Assembly: GCF_000347635.1 (NCBI RefSeq) | Contig: NC_020514.1 | Span: 5,332,001 to 5,396,000, forward strand | From: Paraglaciecola psychrophila 170 | GTDB taxonomy: Bacteria > Pseudomonadota > Gammaproteobacteria > Enterobacterales > Alteromonadaceae | Length of the DNA stretch: 64,000 bases | Direction of reading: 5' to 3' | In this document: in pieces, positions 18,574 to 27,758 of the stretch | Layout: every line of letters begins with the position of its first letter | Numbering within the stretch: position 1 is the stretch's first letter | Notes under the pieces: model-generated | The model's input: only the letters and a program-made list of their open reading frames with translations | What the model was told of the DNA's origin: nothing | Databases searched by the model: none | Position numbers and translations under genes: made by a program

Positions 18574-19668
18574 TTATAGCAGCACTAAGTCATCACGATG
18601 GATGACTGTTTCACCCAAAGAGTAGCCTAAAGTGGCTTCGATTTTTTGGCTGTTTAAACCCTTGATTGATGTTAAGTCCGTTGCGCTATACAAAACAATA
18701 CCTTTGGCAATAGCGTTGTCCTTGTAGATAATATTAACCGCTTCACCAGACAAAAACCGTCCATTGACCTCTATAATACCAGAGGGTAATAGGGATGCGC
18801 CATTTTCTAATAAAGCGTGTTGAGCTCCGTCGTCAATTTCGATAGACCCTTTCACTTTTAAAGTGTGTCTTAACCAGTTGTCACGAGCGTTATCTAAACT
18901 CTTATTGGGATTGAATAAGGTACCTGGAGAATTTCCTTTCGCCAATTCTTCGAATACTGTTGGGTCACGGCCATTTACAATCAAAGTCTGGATCCCTGAA
19001 TCCACACATTTTTGTGCTGCTTGAAGTTTAGTATGCATACCACCCGTGCCCATGGTACTGCCCGCACCACCAGCTAAACGGTAAACGCTGTCATCAATAA
19101 CATCCACTTCAGGTATTAACTTAGCATGCGTATTGCTTCTAGGGTCAGCGTCATATAAGCCGTTAATATCAGAACAAATAATCAGGGTATCTGCTTCTGC
19201 CACAAGCGCGGTATAGGCTGCCAGATTATCATTGTCGCCCACTTTTAGCTCGTTAATTGCCACTGTGTCATTTTCGTTAACGATGGGTAACGCGTTATTT
19301 TTTAGCAATTCTCGCAGGGTATTTTTAATATTGACGTAACGGGTACGATTATGTAAATCATCAGACGTTAGCAATATCTGTGCGCAATCGAAATCAAATA
19401 AGCTTGCCCAATTTGCCATCATTTGTGTTTGTCCAATCGCTGCCATGGCTTGTTTTTCTACAATTGAGGGATGGTGTTTAAACGCTATTTTACCCTTTCC
19501 AGCGGCAACACTGCCTGAAGAAACCAAAATCACTTCTTTTCCTTGTTTACGACTATCGCTAATAAATTGGGCAATAGGCCTTAGGTACACCTGACTACAT
19601 TGATTATTTGGCGCAATTAGGCTGCTACCCACTTTAATCACTGCTCGTTTCCAATTAACCTTAAACAT
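18574..19668 (-). CDS. proB: Glutamate 5-kinase
   Basis: First enzyme of proline synthesis, phosphorylating glutamate. The 364-aa protein has the amino-acid-kinase domain (VIKVGSSLIAP, ILVSSGSVAAGKG, NENDTVA, GTGGMHTKLQAAQ) and a C-terminal PUA domain from about residue 275. In known enzymes proline feeds back on this protein. It is the promoter-proximal gene of proBA; two hairpins lie just upstream. Confidence 0.97.
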   Translation of the reverse strand: MFKVNWKRAVIKVGSSLIAPNNQCSQVYLRPIAQFISDSRKQGKEVILVSSGSVAAGKGKIAFKHHPSIVEKQAMAAIGQTQMMANWASLFDFDCAQILLTSDDLHNRTRYVNIKNTLRELLKNNALPIVNENDTVAINELKVGDNDNLAAYTALVAEADTLIICSDINGLYDADPRSNTHAKLIPEVDVIDDSVYRLAGGAGSTMGTGGMHTKLQAAQKCVDSGIQTLIVNGRDPTVFEELAKGNSPGTLFNPNKSLDNARDNWLRHTLKVKGSIEIDDGAQHALLENGASLLPSGIIEVNGRFLSGEAVNIIYKDNAIAKGIVLYSATDLTSIKGLNSQKIEATLGYSLGETVIHRDDLVLL

Positions 19669-19681
19669 ACCTTACCTCGCG

Positions 19682-19760
19682 ATTTTATCGTGTTTAGAGT
19701 ACGATAAAATAAAACAGAAACAAGCCATTGTAATTATAAGCGATGATCTAAAAGATCATC
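19682..19760 (-). promoter_or_regulatory. Two inverted repeats in the proBA leader
   Basis: On the minus strand, upstream of proB, lie two perfect inverted repeats: a 10-bp stem at 19682-19691/19701-19710 (ATTTTATCGT), ending 14 bases from the proB ATG, and an 8-bp stem at 19742-19749/19753-19760 (GATGATCT). Both sit where transcription or translation of proB could be controlled. No known riboswitch or regulator site is recognised. Confidence 0.4.
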
Positions 19761-19940
19761 TGTTGACGGGCTAATTCTTTCTAAAATAACGATTATGAAA
19801 GAAAATTGAGACCAATCGGTCATAATACGGGTTACTTTAAGTAAGAATTACCCTCAAGATTATAATAAAATATAGCTACGGGTTATAAAAATACTACATA
19901 TTGGCTCGAACATGAATACTTACCACAATCAGGGAATACA

Positions 19941-22415
19941 ATGTTTAATAAACTCATCACTATAGCAGTGCTGACGTTTGCGACTATTGGCTCGGCAAAT
20001 GCAGCGATAAATCAAACTAAGGGCAACTTTGAAGATAAGTTTCGCCAATTAGACGAATCACTACCGACCCCTAACGTATACCGTAACGCTGCAGGCGAAC
20101 CCGGACACGAATATTGGCAGCAACAGGTAGACTATAAAATCAAAGCGAAGTTAGACGAAGAAAAGCGTCGAATAGAAGCTAGCCAAGTCATCACATATCA
20201 CAATAATTCGCCCGATACGCTTAAGTACTTGTGGATGCAATTGGATCAAAACGTTTTCCGCAATGACTCGATGTCAGCTATGACAACCGATTTTGGTGGG
20301 TCCAGTAATCGTGGACCAGCATCATCATCAGCCTCTAACAGTGAGCCAGCAAAACTCAGTTTAGGTGCCTTACGTCGCCAACAGTTTACTAGCGATAATG
20401 TATTGGGTTATGACATCCAATCGGTTAAAGATACAAATGGCAAAACCCTGAAACATACGATTGTGGGTACCAACATGCGTATCGACTTACCGACTCATCT
20501 TAAGCCAGGTAAAAAAGTCGAATTTAGTATCGATTACGCCTTTAATATAGTGGAAGAAGATGCAGTCTCAGCTCGTTCAGGTTACGAGCACTTTCCTGAC
20601 GACGAGCGCAAAGGTGGCAATGGAGGCAACGATATATTCTTGCTTGCTCAGTGGTTTCCACGTTTGCATGCTTACACCGATTATGAAGCTTGGACAAACA
20701 AAGAATTTCTTGGGCGTGGTGAATTTACCTTAGAGTTTGGTAACTACGACCTGGAGTTAACTGTACCTGCAGATCATATTGTTAGTTCAACAGGTGCATT
20801 ACAAAATCCTAAAGACGTATTAACCTCGACTCAACGCAAACGCTTAAAAGAAGCAGAAAAAGCGGCTCGTACAGTATTTGTCGTGACTGAAGAGGAAGCT
20901 TTAGAAAACGAAAAAGAAGGTACAGATAAATTTAAAACGTGGAAATTTAGAGCTGAAAACGTCAGAGACGTAGCATGGGCTTCATCACGTAAATTCATGT
21001 GGGATGCCCGAGGACATCAACAAGGTGGTAACGACCAACCTCTTGTTATGGCTATGTCTTTTTATCCTAAAGAAGGGGGCGATTTATGGAAGAAATATTC
21101 TACTGAAGCCGTGATCCAAACCTTAGAAGTGTATAGCCGTTTTTCTTTTGATTATCCTTATCCCGTGGCGCAATCGGTTAACGGCCCTGTAGGTGGCATG
21201 GAATACCCGATGATCACCTTCAATGGCCCTCGCACTGAATTACAAGACGATGGTAGCCGTACCTATTCACAGGCAGAAAAGCGTTTCTTAGTGGGTGTGG
21301 TTATCCACGAAGTGGGGCATATTTATTTTCCTATGATCGTCAACTCAGACGAACGTCAATGGACTTGGATGGATGAAGGCCTCAACAGCTTTTTAGACGG
21401 TGTAGCAGGTCGTGAATGGGATCCAACTATTCCTTGGGGCGTAGAGCCGCGCGATATCGTGAGCTATATGAAGTCGTCTAATCAAGTACCTATTATGACT
21501 CAGTCAGATAGTGTGTTGCGTTTAGGTCCTAATGCTTATACTAAACCTGCTGCGGCATTAAATATTTTGCGCGAAACTATTTTAGGCCGTGAGTTATTTG
21601 ATTTTGCTTTTAAAGAATACGCACAGCGCTGGAAATACAAACGTCCTACACCTTCAGACTTTTTCCGCACCATGGAAGAAGCTTCAGGTGTTGATTTAGA
21701 TTGGTTCTGGAGAGGTTGGTTTTATAGCACTGATCATGTGGATATTTCGTTAGATAAAATTTCAAAACTGCGCATGGATACTAAAGACCCAGATATTGAC
21801 TTCAATCGCTTACGCCAAGAAGAACTAGACAAGCCTATGTCTTTCACTGATGAGCGAAATAGTGCCGAAGGCAAAAAACTTTGGGTCGAGCGTTTCCCTG
21901 ACATAACTGACTTTTATGACGAAAACGATCGCTTTACAGTGACCAATAAAGAGCGTAACAAATATAAAAAATTCCTGAAGGACTTGAAACCTTGGGAAAA
22001 GACAGCTTTTGAACGCGCCGTAAAAGAAGACAAAAACTACTACGTGTTAGAGTTTTCTAATAAAGGTGGTTTGGTGATGCCGATTATCTTAGAACTTACT
22101 TTTGCTGACGGCAGCATGGAAAATCAATATATCCCTGCAGAAATTTGGCGCCGTACACCTGAAGCAGTGAATAAAATGATAATCACTGACAAAGATAAAG
22201 AATTGGTTAGTGTTACGGTTGATCCACGTTGGGAAACAGCCGACGTCGATATAAGCAATAACCATTACCCGCGTCAAATTATCCCGTCACGTATCGAAGC
22301 CTATAAAAAGAAAAAGAGTACCCAGAAAGTATCTCGCGATATCATGCAAGATATTAAAACTGAGCTGAAAGAAGACAGTGACATCGAAGAAGATGAAAAA
22401 GATAACGATGAATAA
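19941..22415 (+). CDS. Exported M1-family metallopeptidase
   Basis: An 824-aa protein with an N-terminal signal peptide (residues 1-22, ending SANA). The zinc site is HEVGH near residue 456, followed 18 residues later by the third ligand in WMDEGLNSF. The substrate-recognition stretch is GGMEYPMI in place of the usual GAMEN. The C-terminal ~200 residues are charged and contain DEEDEK-like acidic runs. It probably trims peptides in the periplasm. It overlaps the next gene, a DUF6702-type protein, suggesting the two work together. Confidence 0.92.
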   Translation: MFNKLITIAVLTFATIGSANAAINQTKGNFEDKFRQLDESLPTPNVYRNAAGEPGHEYWQQQVDYKIKAKLDEEKRRIEASQVITYHNNSPDTLKYLWMQLDQNVFRNDSMSAMTTDFGGSSNRGPASSSASNSEPAKLSLGALRRQQFTSDNVLGYDIQSVKDTNGKTLKHTIVGTNMRIDLPTHLKPGKKVEFSIDYAFNIVEEDAVSARSGYEHFPDDERKGGNGGNDIFLLAQWFPRLHAYTDYEAWTNKEFLGRGEFTLEFGNYDLELTVPADHIVSSTGALQNPKDVLTSTQRKRLKEAEKAARTVFVVTEEEALENEKEGTDKFKTWKFRAENVRDVAWASSRKFMWDARGHQQGGNDQPLVMAMSFYPKEGGDLWKKYSTEAVIQTLEVYSRFSFDYPYPVAQSVNGPVGGMEYPMITFNGPRTELQDDGSRTYSQAEKRFLVGVVIHEVGHIYFPMIVNSDERQWTWMDEGLNSFLDGVAGREWDPTIPWGVEPRDIVSYMKSSNQVPIMTQSDSVLRLGPNAYTKPAAALNILRETILGRELFDFAFKEYAQRWKYKRPTPSDFFRTMEEASGVDLDWFWRGWFYSTDHVDISLDKISKLRMDTKDPDIDFNRLRQEELDKPMSFTDERNSAEGKKLWVERFPDITDFYDENDRFTVTNKERNKYKKFLKDLKPWEKTAFERAVKEDKNYYVLEFSNKGGLVMPIILELTFADGSMENQYIPAEIWRRTPEAVNKMIITDKDKELVSVTVDPRWETADVDISNNHYPRQIIPSRIEAYKKKKSTQKVSRDIMQDIKTELKEDSDIEEDEKDNDE

Positions 22416-22908
22416 AATCGTTAATTACTTAGTAGGAGCGCTGCTGTTTGCAGCGTTCTCACTTTCAGCTCACCAACAAAAGTCAGCTATTAGCACTGTT
22501 TTGTTTAATCCGCGTACCGAGAATATCGAAATCATGCACCGTTTTAGGGTGCATGACGCTGAACATGCAGTAAGAGAAATATTGGGTAAAGATGCAGATA
22601 TCATCGACTCAAAAAAGACTCAAGAACAGTTTGGCGAGTATGTTAATCAACGCTTTAGTTTATTTGATAGTGATAAACAATCACTTCCACTAAAAATGGT
22701 AGGGGTTGAATTAGATGGCAAATTTTTCTGGGTTTATCAAGAAACAACACAACCTACCAAAATAGACAACATGACAATACGTCATGACGCACTGCGTGAT
22801 CTTTGGCCTGAGCAGGTCAATACTATTAATGTTGAGGGTAAAGGAAAATTACAAACACTGACTTTTACCGATTCAGTTGAATTACTAAAACTCACGTTCG
22901 AACACTGA
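22408..22908 (+). CDS. DUF6702-like exported protein
   Basis: A 166-aa protein with a signal peptide (VGALLFAAFSLSA) and a mature start at HQQKSAISTVLFNPRTENIE, which matches the layout of DUF6702 proteins that commonly follow M1 peptidases. It overlaps the peptidase stop by eight bases. An in-frame ATG at 22393 or GTG at 22378 could add 5 or 10 residues; 22408 is chosen as the compact signal-peptide start. The function is unknown, probably a periplasmic partner of the peptidase. Confidence 0.8.
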   Translation: MNKIVNYLVGALLFAAFSLSAHQQKSAISTVLFNPRTENIEIMHRFRVHDAEHAVREILGKDADIIDSKKTQEQFGEYVNQRFSLFDSDKQSLPLKMVGVELDGKFFWVYQETTQPTKIDNMTIRHDALRDLWPEQVNTINVEGKGKLQTLTFTDSVELLKLTFEH

Positions 22909-22928
22909 ATCATTACTTTGCAACAAAG

Positions 22929-22942
22929 CTGATCTAGATCAA
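22929..22942. promoter_or_regulatory. FNR/CRP-type box upstream of a 38-aa membrane protein
   Basis: The sequence CTGATCTAGATCAA differs by one base from the ideal FNR palindrome TTGAT-N4-ATCAA. It lies 67-80 bases upstream of the small ORF at 23009, a distance compatible with activation. Anaerobic regulation is inferred from the match alone. Confidence 0.65.
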
Positions 22943-23008
22943 TATAGGCTAATGAACATCACCTAAAATCACCTCGATTATGAAGTTATCTAACAGAGGT
23001 GAATCATT

Positions 23009-23125
23009 ATGTGGGATTTAATACTGCACGACCCAGTGGCTTGGGGCTCTATTCTTGGTATAGTGGTAGTCATGGGCGCTTATTATGCGTACTTGATTAT
23101 CCATAATGCTAAAAATAATATTTAA
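23009..23125 (+). CDS. 38-aa single-helix membrane microprotein (DUF3149-like)
   Basis: The protein MWDLILHDPVAWGSILGIVV (first 20 residues) continues with one membrane helix and ends in IHNAKNNI. The pattern of a short amphipathic start with a D-P-V pair, a single helix and a KN-rich end resembles DUF3149 microproteins. An AGAGGTGA ribosome site lies seven bases before the ATG. The near-perfect FNR box upstream suggests induction at low oxygen, as for small subunits of terminal oxidases, but no oxidase gene is adjacent. Confidence 0.7.
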   Translation: MWDLILHDPVAWGSILGIVVVMGAYYAYLIIHNAKNNI

Positions 23126-23153
23126 ACTTTTACGTCTTATCTAGCACAACCAC

Positions 23154-23471
23154 CTAGTAAGGCTGGCCCATAGAAAAAGGTAGTGTACAAGCACGTTGCA
23201 CTGATTCAGGGTTACCTATCATCTCGTCATAAGGCGATTCGTGGAGCATTTGCGCGGCTAATATATTACAGCTGTCAAACGCATCACGGATGAACTGCGA
23301 GCTATGAAAACGTTTAGGGCTATCACCTTCGTATACCAAACCAGTGATGTCACCAATGGTGAGCTTAACTAGGTATACATTCATCTCGTAAGAACACACA
23401 GTGAGCATATCCACAGTAATAGAACGCGACTCAATATCTTTAATCCAAAATTTAGTTTGCTGCACAGACAT
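23154..23471 (-). CDS. DUF6482-like small cytosolic protein
   Basis: A 105-aa protein with no signal or membrane segment. A segment IGDITGLVYEGDSPKRFHSS followed by a C-terminal SPYDEMIGN matches the general pattern of DUF6482 proteins (a small beta-alpha fold with a conserved DEM motif). The function is unknown. It stands alone, convergent with the 38-aa microprotein gene. Confidence 0.65.
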   Translation of the reverse strand: MSVQQTKFWIKDIESRSITVDMLTVCSYEMNVYLVKLTIGDITGLVYEGDSPKRFHSSQFIRDAFDSCNILAAQMLHESPYDEMIGNPESVQRACTLPFSMGQPY

Positions 23472-24057
23472 TGCTCTTAAAAAACCAATTAGTAAGCTGA
23501 ATACGTAATCATGAATGAATTGGTTCAGCTAAAAAATTTAAGAGTATATAGCTGTGAATATGTTGCCGACAAAGCAGAGGTTTATCGTTTAACTGCCTAA
23601 TTAAAACTAACAGTAGGCTATAATAATAATTCAAGGCAGCCAAAAATCGACGTAATGAATAATAAGCAGGTAATCAAAACATCTTCCACAGATTAGTCTT
23701 TCAGCCCACCTTTGCAACAATCATAAACTCCTATAGTATGAATCAAGTAAACAATTAGATACAGGGTATACAACCCATTCAAAACAGGTTTATACGGAGT
23801 TTCAGGGATACTAATAATTAACCTATCACAGGCTTGGTTTAACAATGGCAAAGATGCGTAAAGCCATGATCTTTTTGAAAAGCTCATAAAAAGAGATGCT
23901 GAATTAATTAAACGAGTCAACGAATATAAAAGGTATAACAAACACATCAAACCTGATTCCGCAAGCAGATTACTTTCTTGCAAAACACAAAAAAGCTTCT
24001 AACTAGCTAAGCTATTATATGCAAAGTGATAGCTACTTTAATCGACATGGAGATGTT
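23472..24057. other. Gene-poor AT-rich region with a possible ORF relic
   Basis: About 590 bases with no solid gene. A 29-codon frame at 23511-23600 (+) has no clear ribosome site. Frame 23751-24002 (+) reads as protein-like charged sequence (FEKLIKRDAELIKRVNEYKR) but has no start codon and carries one internal stop at 23862-23864; it may be a decayed gene. The hydrophobic minus-strand frame across the same place looks like its shadow. Confidence 0.35.
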
Positions 24058-24576
24058 ATGAAAAAATTTATGCTGTTTATGTTTATTTTGTTAATTTCAA
24101 AATCTGCAATAGCTAACAACAATGAGCAAGCTCTCAATGAGATAGTAAAATCATTCGAGAGTGCGATAATCAACAAAAATAAAAGTAAATTTTTGAGTCT
24201 ATTTTTAGACGGCACAGTGTCTTGGATTGGCGTGCACACTACAAATGATTTTGAAAAAGAATTAAAGTGGGCCAATTCAAAAGAAGGTAAAGGGTTAAAG
24301 CGTCAAATTGGGAATAAATTCCGTGAACCAGCCAAATATAGACACAGCACACCTGAAATATTCATAGACTCTATTATAGATAGTACTAAACACCCGAGAG
24401 AAGAAATATCTAATGTGAAAATCGTTAGTGATGGTGAGGTAGCTACAATATATTTTGATTACATATTCTATGATGGCGACAGAAAAAGTAATTCAGGAAA
24501 AGAGAACTGGCAACTTGTAAATACGGGTAATGGTTGGAAAATCAATGCAGTTAATTTTTCAATATTAAGAGACTAG
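24058..24576 (+). CDS. Exported NTF2-like (SnoaL-type) protein
   Basis: A 172-aa protein with a signal peptide (residues 1-19, MKKFMLFMFILLISKSAIA). The rest reads as an NTF2-like cone: helix ALNEIVKSFESAIINKNKSK, then FLSLFLDGTVSWIGVHT and a C-terminal beta section ENWQLVNTGNGWKINAVNFS. The ATG at 24058 with a GGAGA ribosome site is preferred over an upstream in-frame ATG at 24019. Catalytic role unknown; such proteins bind small ligands. Confidence 0.75.
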   Translation: MKKFMLFMFILLISKSAIANNNEQALNEIVKSFESAIINKNKSKFLSLFLDGTVSWIGVHTTNDFEKELKWANSKEGKGLKRQIGNKFREPAKYRHSTPEIFIDSIIDSTKHPREEISNVKIVSDGEVATIYFDYIFYDGDRKSNSGKENWQLVNTGNGWKINAVNFSILRD

Positions 24577-24737
24577 AAAATTAGCTCGCACGAACTTCAA
24601 ACTAAAAAAATCGAACCTATAACAGATACTGTATTACTGCCAGTTTTCAACTCGTTCCTCATCTTAGCCAGCTATTATTTGCCATTTAATGTGGCATTAT
24701 CTATTTCACTCAATTTAATGAACTACCAAGGATTATT

Positions 24738-25034
24738 ATGAAAATATTGACCTGTGTTGCAAAAATTACCGCTAAAGAAAAGCACAAAGAAACGGTGTTA
24801 TCTGAATTATCTAAAATTGTTATTCCTACTCAAAATGAGCGTGGTTGTATAAATTACGATCTGCATGTGGACAATGAGAACGATACAATTTTTATGTTTC
24901 ATGAAAATTGGGAATCAGAAAAAGATTTAGAAGCACATCAAAAGTCATCGCATATTAAAGAATGTTTTAGTGTGATTGGTGAAATGCTAGATTCAGTTGA
25001 AATATCAAAGTTAACAAAAGTGATTGTAAAATAA
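24738..25034 (+). CDS. Antibiotic-biosynthesis-monooxygenase (ABM) family protein
   Basis: A 98-aa ABM-fold protein of the YgiN type. Visible features are VAKITAKEKHKETVLSELSK, the Gly-Cys-Ile-Asn turn (ERGCINYDLHVDN) and FMFHENWESEKDLEAHQKSS. Members are small dimeric quinol monooxygenases or act on reactive carbonyls. Good AAGGATT ribosome site. Single gene. Confidence 0.88.
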   Translation: MKILTCVAKITAKEKHKETVLSELSKIVIPTQNERGCINYDLHVDNENDTIFMFHENWESEKDLEAHQKSSHIKECFSVIGEMLDSVEISKLTKVIVK

Positions 25035-25188
25035 GTAGTTAACAAACGAGGCAATTAAGCAGGACTAAAAATAATGGGTCTTGCTTGTGCCTTGCTAATT
25101 TTCGCCTATTACTGAGTCGTTTGCGAACGCAACATGAGGTATCCCGCAATTTTCTAAAATATAACGTTTTATTGATACAAGGTGAGCA

Positions 25189-25533
25189 ATGCAACAACCA
25201 TTAAAAGAAGTGTTCTGTTCAGAAATGCATAAAGCTATTCGTTTATATAAAAAGAATCAGCTGGACTCTGCATTTTATCATCTTGAACGAGCTCATATTC
25301 TTGGTCAGTTATTTATCATCCCTCATACAAAATCACATTGGTGGATGTTGAAAGTCGGTTTCAGGAAACGTAATTTCAAAGAGGTATTGGGTCAAGTGAC
25401 AAGAATTATCGCTTCAATACTATTTTCTAAGATCTGGGTTCCGTCAGGTAACACCGGAGGAACGGATGTAAATCCATTTAAATCGATGTCAATACCGGAC
25501 GATTTAAAGATTTTTTTGGAAAAGAAAACATAA
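25189..25533 (+). CDS. DUF3703 domain protein
   Basis: A 114-aa protein that fits DUF3703: a short helical pair with AFYHLERAHILGQLFIIPHT followed by HWWMLKVGFRKRNFKEVLGQ and a C-terminal VPSGNTGGTDVNPFKSM. A single-repeat TPR-like helix pair is plausible. Members are often next to metal or stress genes, but none is here. GGTGAG ribosome site six bases before the ATG. Confidence 0.82.
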   Translation: MQQPLKEVFCSEMHKAIRLYKKNQLDSAFYHLERAHILGQLFIIPHTKSHWWMLKVGFRKRNFKEVLGQVTRIIASILFSKIWVPSGNTGGTDVNPFKSMSIPDDLKIFLEKKT

Positions 25534-25541
25534 CCAGAATT

Positions 25542-25613
25542 TAAAACGGGACAAAGTTAAGTGGTCTATTTTCGTAGCTCCCACTATTCAAACAGCATTT
25601 CCTGCCCGTTTTA
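25542..25613. repeat. Long-range inverted repeat between convergent genes
   Basis: Arms TAAAACGGG (25542-25550) and CCCGTTTTA (25605-25613) are perfectly complementary around a 54-base centre, which itself can pair AGTGG with CCACT. The element fills the space between the DUF3703 stop and the convergent secreted-protein stop. It may be a 3' structured terminator or a small structured RNA. Confidence 0.4.
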
Positions 25614-25666
25614 GGGGTTAAAGTCCTAGATAAAAAATCAACTAGCTCCCTGATAAAACCAAGCGC

Positions 25667-26260
25667 CTAATCTTCATATCCCCAAGGAGCGGCAGGTGTT
25701 GGTATTGGCTTGGTTAAATCAAAATCCACTCTAAACTCTCTACCTTCTCGCACTAAGCGGTACGTAAACATTTCTGGATAAATATAGATTTGCCAAGTGT
25801 TGGTGATAGATTGCGGCAGACCTTGCTGAGCGAATAATTCTTTTGAGTATTGGTCAACAGGAAAAGATTGGATTTGGTTGTAACCAGCGTCCTGTGTATG
25901 CCCACCATACATAGTCACTGAGTCATCAGTACCATCTTTATGTCGGTGATCATGTTTTAGACTTAAACCGCTACCCGTTTTTTTAATTATCCAAGTACGC
26001 GATGCATTGTCTCCCACATAGAAGGGTATTTGTAATTCAGCTTGATCACATTTGCGTACAAACATTACTAATTTTGCATCGAATGCGGGACTAGGCTGGT
26101 TATCTACCGCCACTTTTCCTTCAAAAGCCTTACCACAGTGCTGCGCAAGATTAGAGAAAAAAGCATCATGTGTAGGTATTGATACCAAAGGGGCTTGGCT
26201 GGCAAAGGCTGCATTACTGGTAAGAATAAAGGAAACTAAGAGCCATTTTTGTATATTCAT
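25667..26260 (-). CDS. Exported protein, unknown function
   Basis: A 197-aa protein with a signal peptide (residues 1-20, ending AFA). The mature part has a Cys pair (HCGKAF and VRKCDQAEL), a His-rich turn SLKHDHRHKDGTDD and a beta-rich C-terminus ending PAAPWGYED. Conserved-looking but not assigned to a named family. Probably periplasmic. It is followed on the other side of 87 bases by the sterol-desaturase gene on the same strand. Confidence 0.7.
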   Translation of the reverse strand: MNIQKWLLVSFILTSNAAFASQAPLVSIPTHDAFFSNLAQHCGKAFEGKVAVDNQPSPAFDAKLVMFVRKCDQAELQIPFYVGDNASRTWIIKKTGSGLSLKHDHRHKDGTDDSVTMYGGHTQDAGYNQIQSFPVDQYSKELFAQQGLPQSITNTWQIYIYPEMFTYRLVREGREFRVDFDLTKPIPTPAAPWGYED

Positions 26261-26347
26261 TTGTTATTCTTCTTATTGGTTTTTTGACTATTCATAAAAT
26301 GCTTACTGGTTTAAATATGTTAACGAATTCATCGCGATAATATTATT

Positions 26348-27580
26348 TCAATTACTAGCCTCTACCATCGGCCCTGTTGCATTAATAATATCTGCCTTCC
26401 TAAATAACAACAATAATCCGTTAATCAGTATGCTTACTCCTAGGGTCCATTCAATCCATACCGGTAACGTATAAACCACCAGAGTTACCATGATTAAAGA
26501 GTATTTTATCCATTCTAAATTAATAGCTAAGGGGTTATTTTCCAAAACCAAACCAGCAGAAATACTGCCATAAAGAACAAAACCCACCACCAGAACTTGC
26601 TCTGCAAGCGTAAAAGCAGAAACATTCATCATCAGTAACAAACCAACAAACACCAACAATGAATACTGTATTAGGCTGTAAAATTTGTTTGTCAGAGACA
26701 GCGAAACATCAAATTTTCTAAATTGCGTGAGATCAACTTTACTCAAAGGATAATTTTGTTCAACATCAGCAGGTCGCCAACCAGTGCGTTTAAACCAGAT
26801 GAGTAGCTTGTCTTGCCAACGATTTGCATGCCAGCAATCTTTACCTAACTGCGCATAAACATGTACGTTCGCCCACAGTGGATTCCAGCTTTTTAATGCT
26901 TTTCGAATACCATAAATGGGTTTATCACTATCCAACTCTTCTTGAAAAGAGCCAAACAACCGGTCCCAAAGAATAAATACGCCACCATAGTTTCGGTCTA
27001 TATAGATTTGGTTTTGTGCATGGTGCACACGGTGATTAGAAGGGGTTACAAACACCCATTCATACCAACCTAGCTTAGGAATATGCCGGGTGTGTACCCA
27101 AAATTGATATATTAAGTTTAATGAACCCACCGTGATGAGCATAATAGGATCAAAACCCAATATTGCCATAGGTAAGTAAAAAATCCAGCTGAAGAAGCTG
27201 CTACCACTTTGTCGTAAAGCCGTGGTCAAATTGTATTCTTCACTAGAGTGATGCACCACGTGAGCAGCCCACAATATGTTCGTTTCGTGACCGAAGCGGT
27301 GTTTCCAATAATAACAAAAATCATAAAGCACAAACGCAGTCACCCACATCCACCAACTCGATGATATTTGAAACATAGCCAACTGCTCATAAGCGACCAC
27401 ATAAATTGTGAGAGGCAATAACTGCTTAACAACGCCCGTCATTCTGCTCAACACACCTGCGGTCAAGCTATTAATACTGTCGTTAACACGATAATAATCG
27501 GTGCTTTTATTTTTTTCCAACAACAATTCGATTAAAATTAAGAGGAAAAAAAAGGGCACTGCGTATAAAATAACATTCAT
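26348..27580 (-). CDS. Sterol desaturase / fatty-acid hydroxylase family membrane protein
   Basis: A 410-aa membrane protein with the eight-histidine di-iron motifs of the fatty-acid hydroxylase superfamily: HRFGHE (about residue 94), HVVHHSSE (about 106) and NHRVHHAQN (about 181). A C-terminal block of four more helices (residues 290-400) is an added membrane domain seen in some bacterial members. It hydroxylates or desaturates a lipid; the substrate is unknown. Confidence 0.9.
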   Translation of the reverse strand: MNVILYAVPFFFLLILIELLLEKNKSTDYYRVNDSINSLTAGVLSRMTGVVKQLLPLTIYVVAYEQLAMFQISSSWWMWVTAFVLYDFCYYWKHRFGHETNILWAAHVVHHSSEEYNLTTALRQSGSSFFSWIFYLPMAILGFDPIMLITVGSLNLIYQFWVHTRHIPKLGWYEWVFVTPSNHRVHHAQNQIYIDRNYGGVFILWDRLFGSFQEELDSDKPIYGIRKALKSWNPLWANVHVYAQLGKDCWHANRWQDKLLIWFKRTGWRPADVEQNYPLSKVDLTQFRKFDVSLSLTNKFYSLIQYSLLVFVGLLLMMNVSAFTLAEQVLVVGFVLYGSISAGLVLENNPLAINLEWIKYSLIMVTLVVYTLPVWIEWTLGVSILINGLLLLFRKADIINATGPMVEASN

Positions 27581-27758
27581 ACTATTCCCACGCTTCTTAA
27601 AGTAGGTAAGTCACACATCTAGTCTAATGGCCTATTAATTGACAGTCTATATAAGAATACAATTACACTATATTACACTCTACGCATATCATTTAGATGG
27701 AATTTTAAGTACGCTAAATCGACATGTTAATCACAGATGTTTGCTTAACGGGGAAATC

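Noticed and set aside
23693..23983. 96-aa hydrophobic ORF on the minus strand
   Set aside because: No ribosome site, Leu/Ser-rich composition typical of the reverse of a Lys/Glu-rich frame, and it covers the decayed + strand frame.
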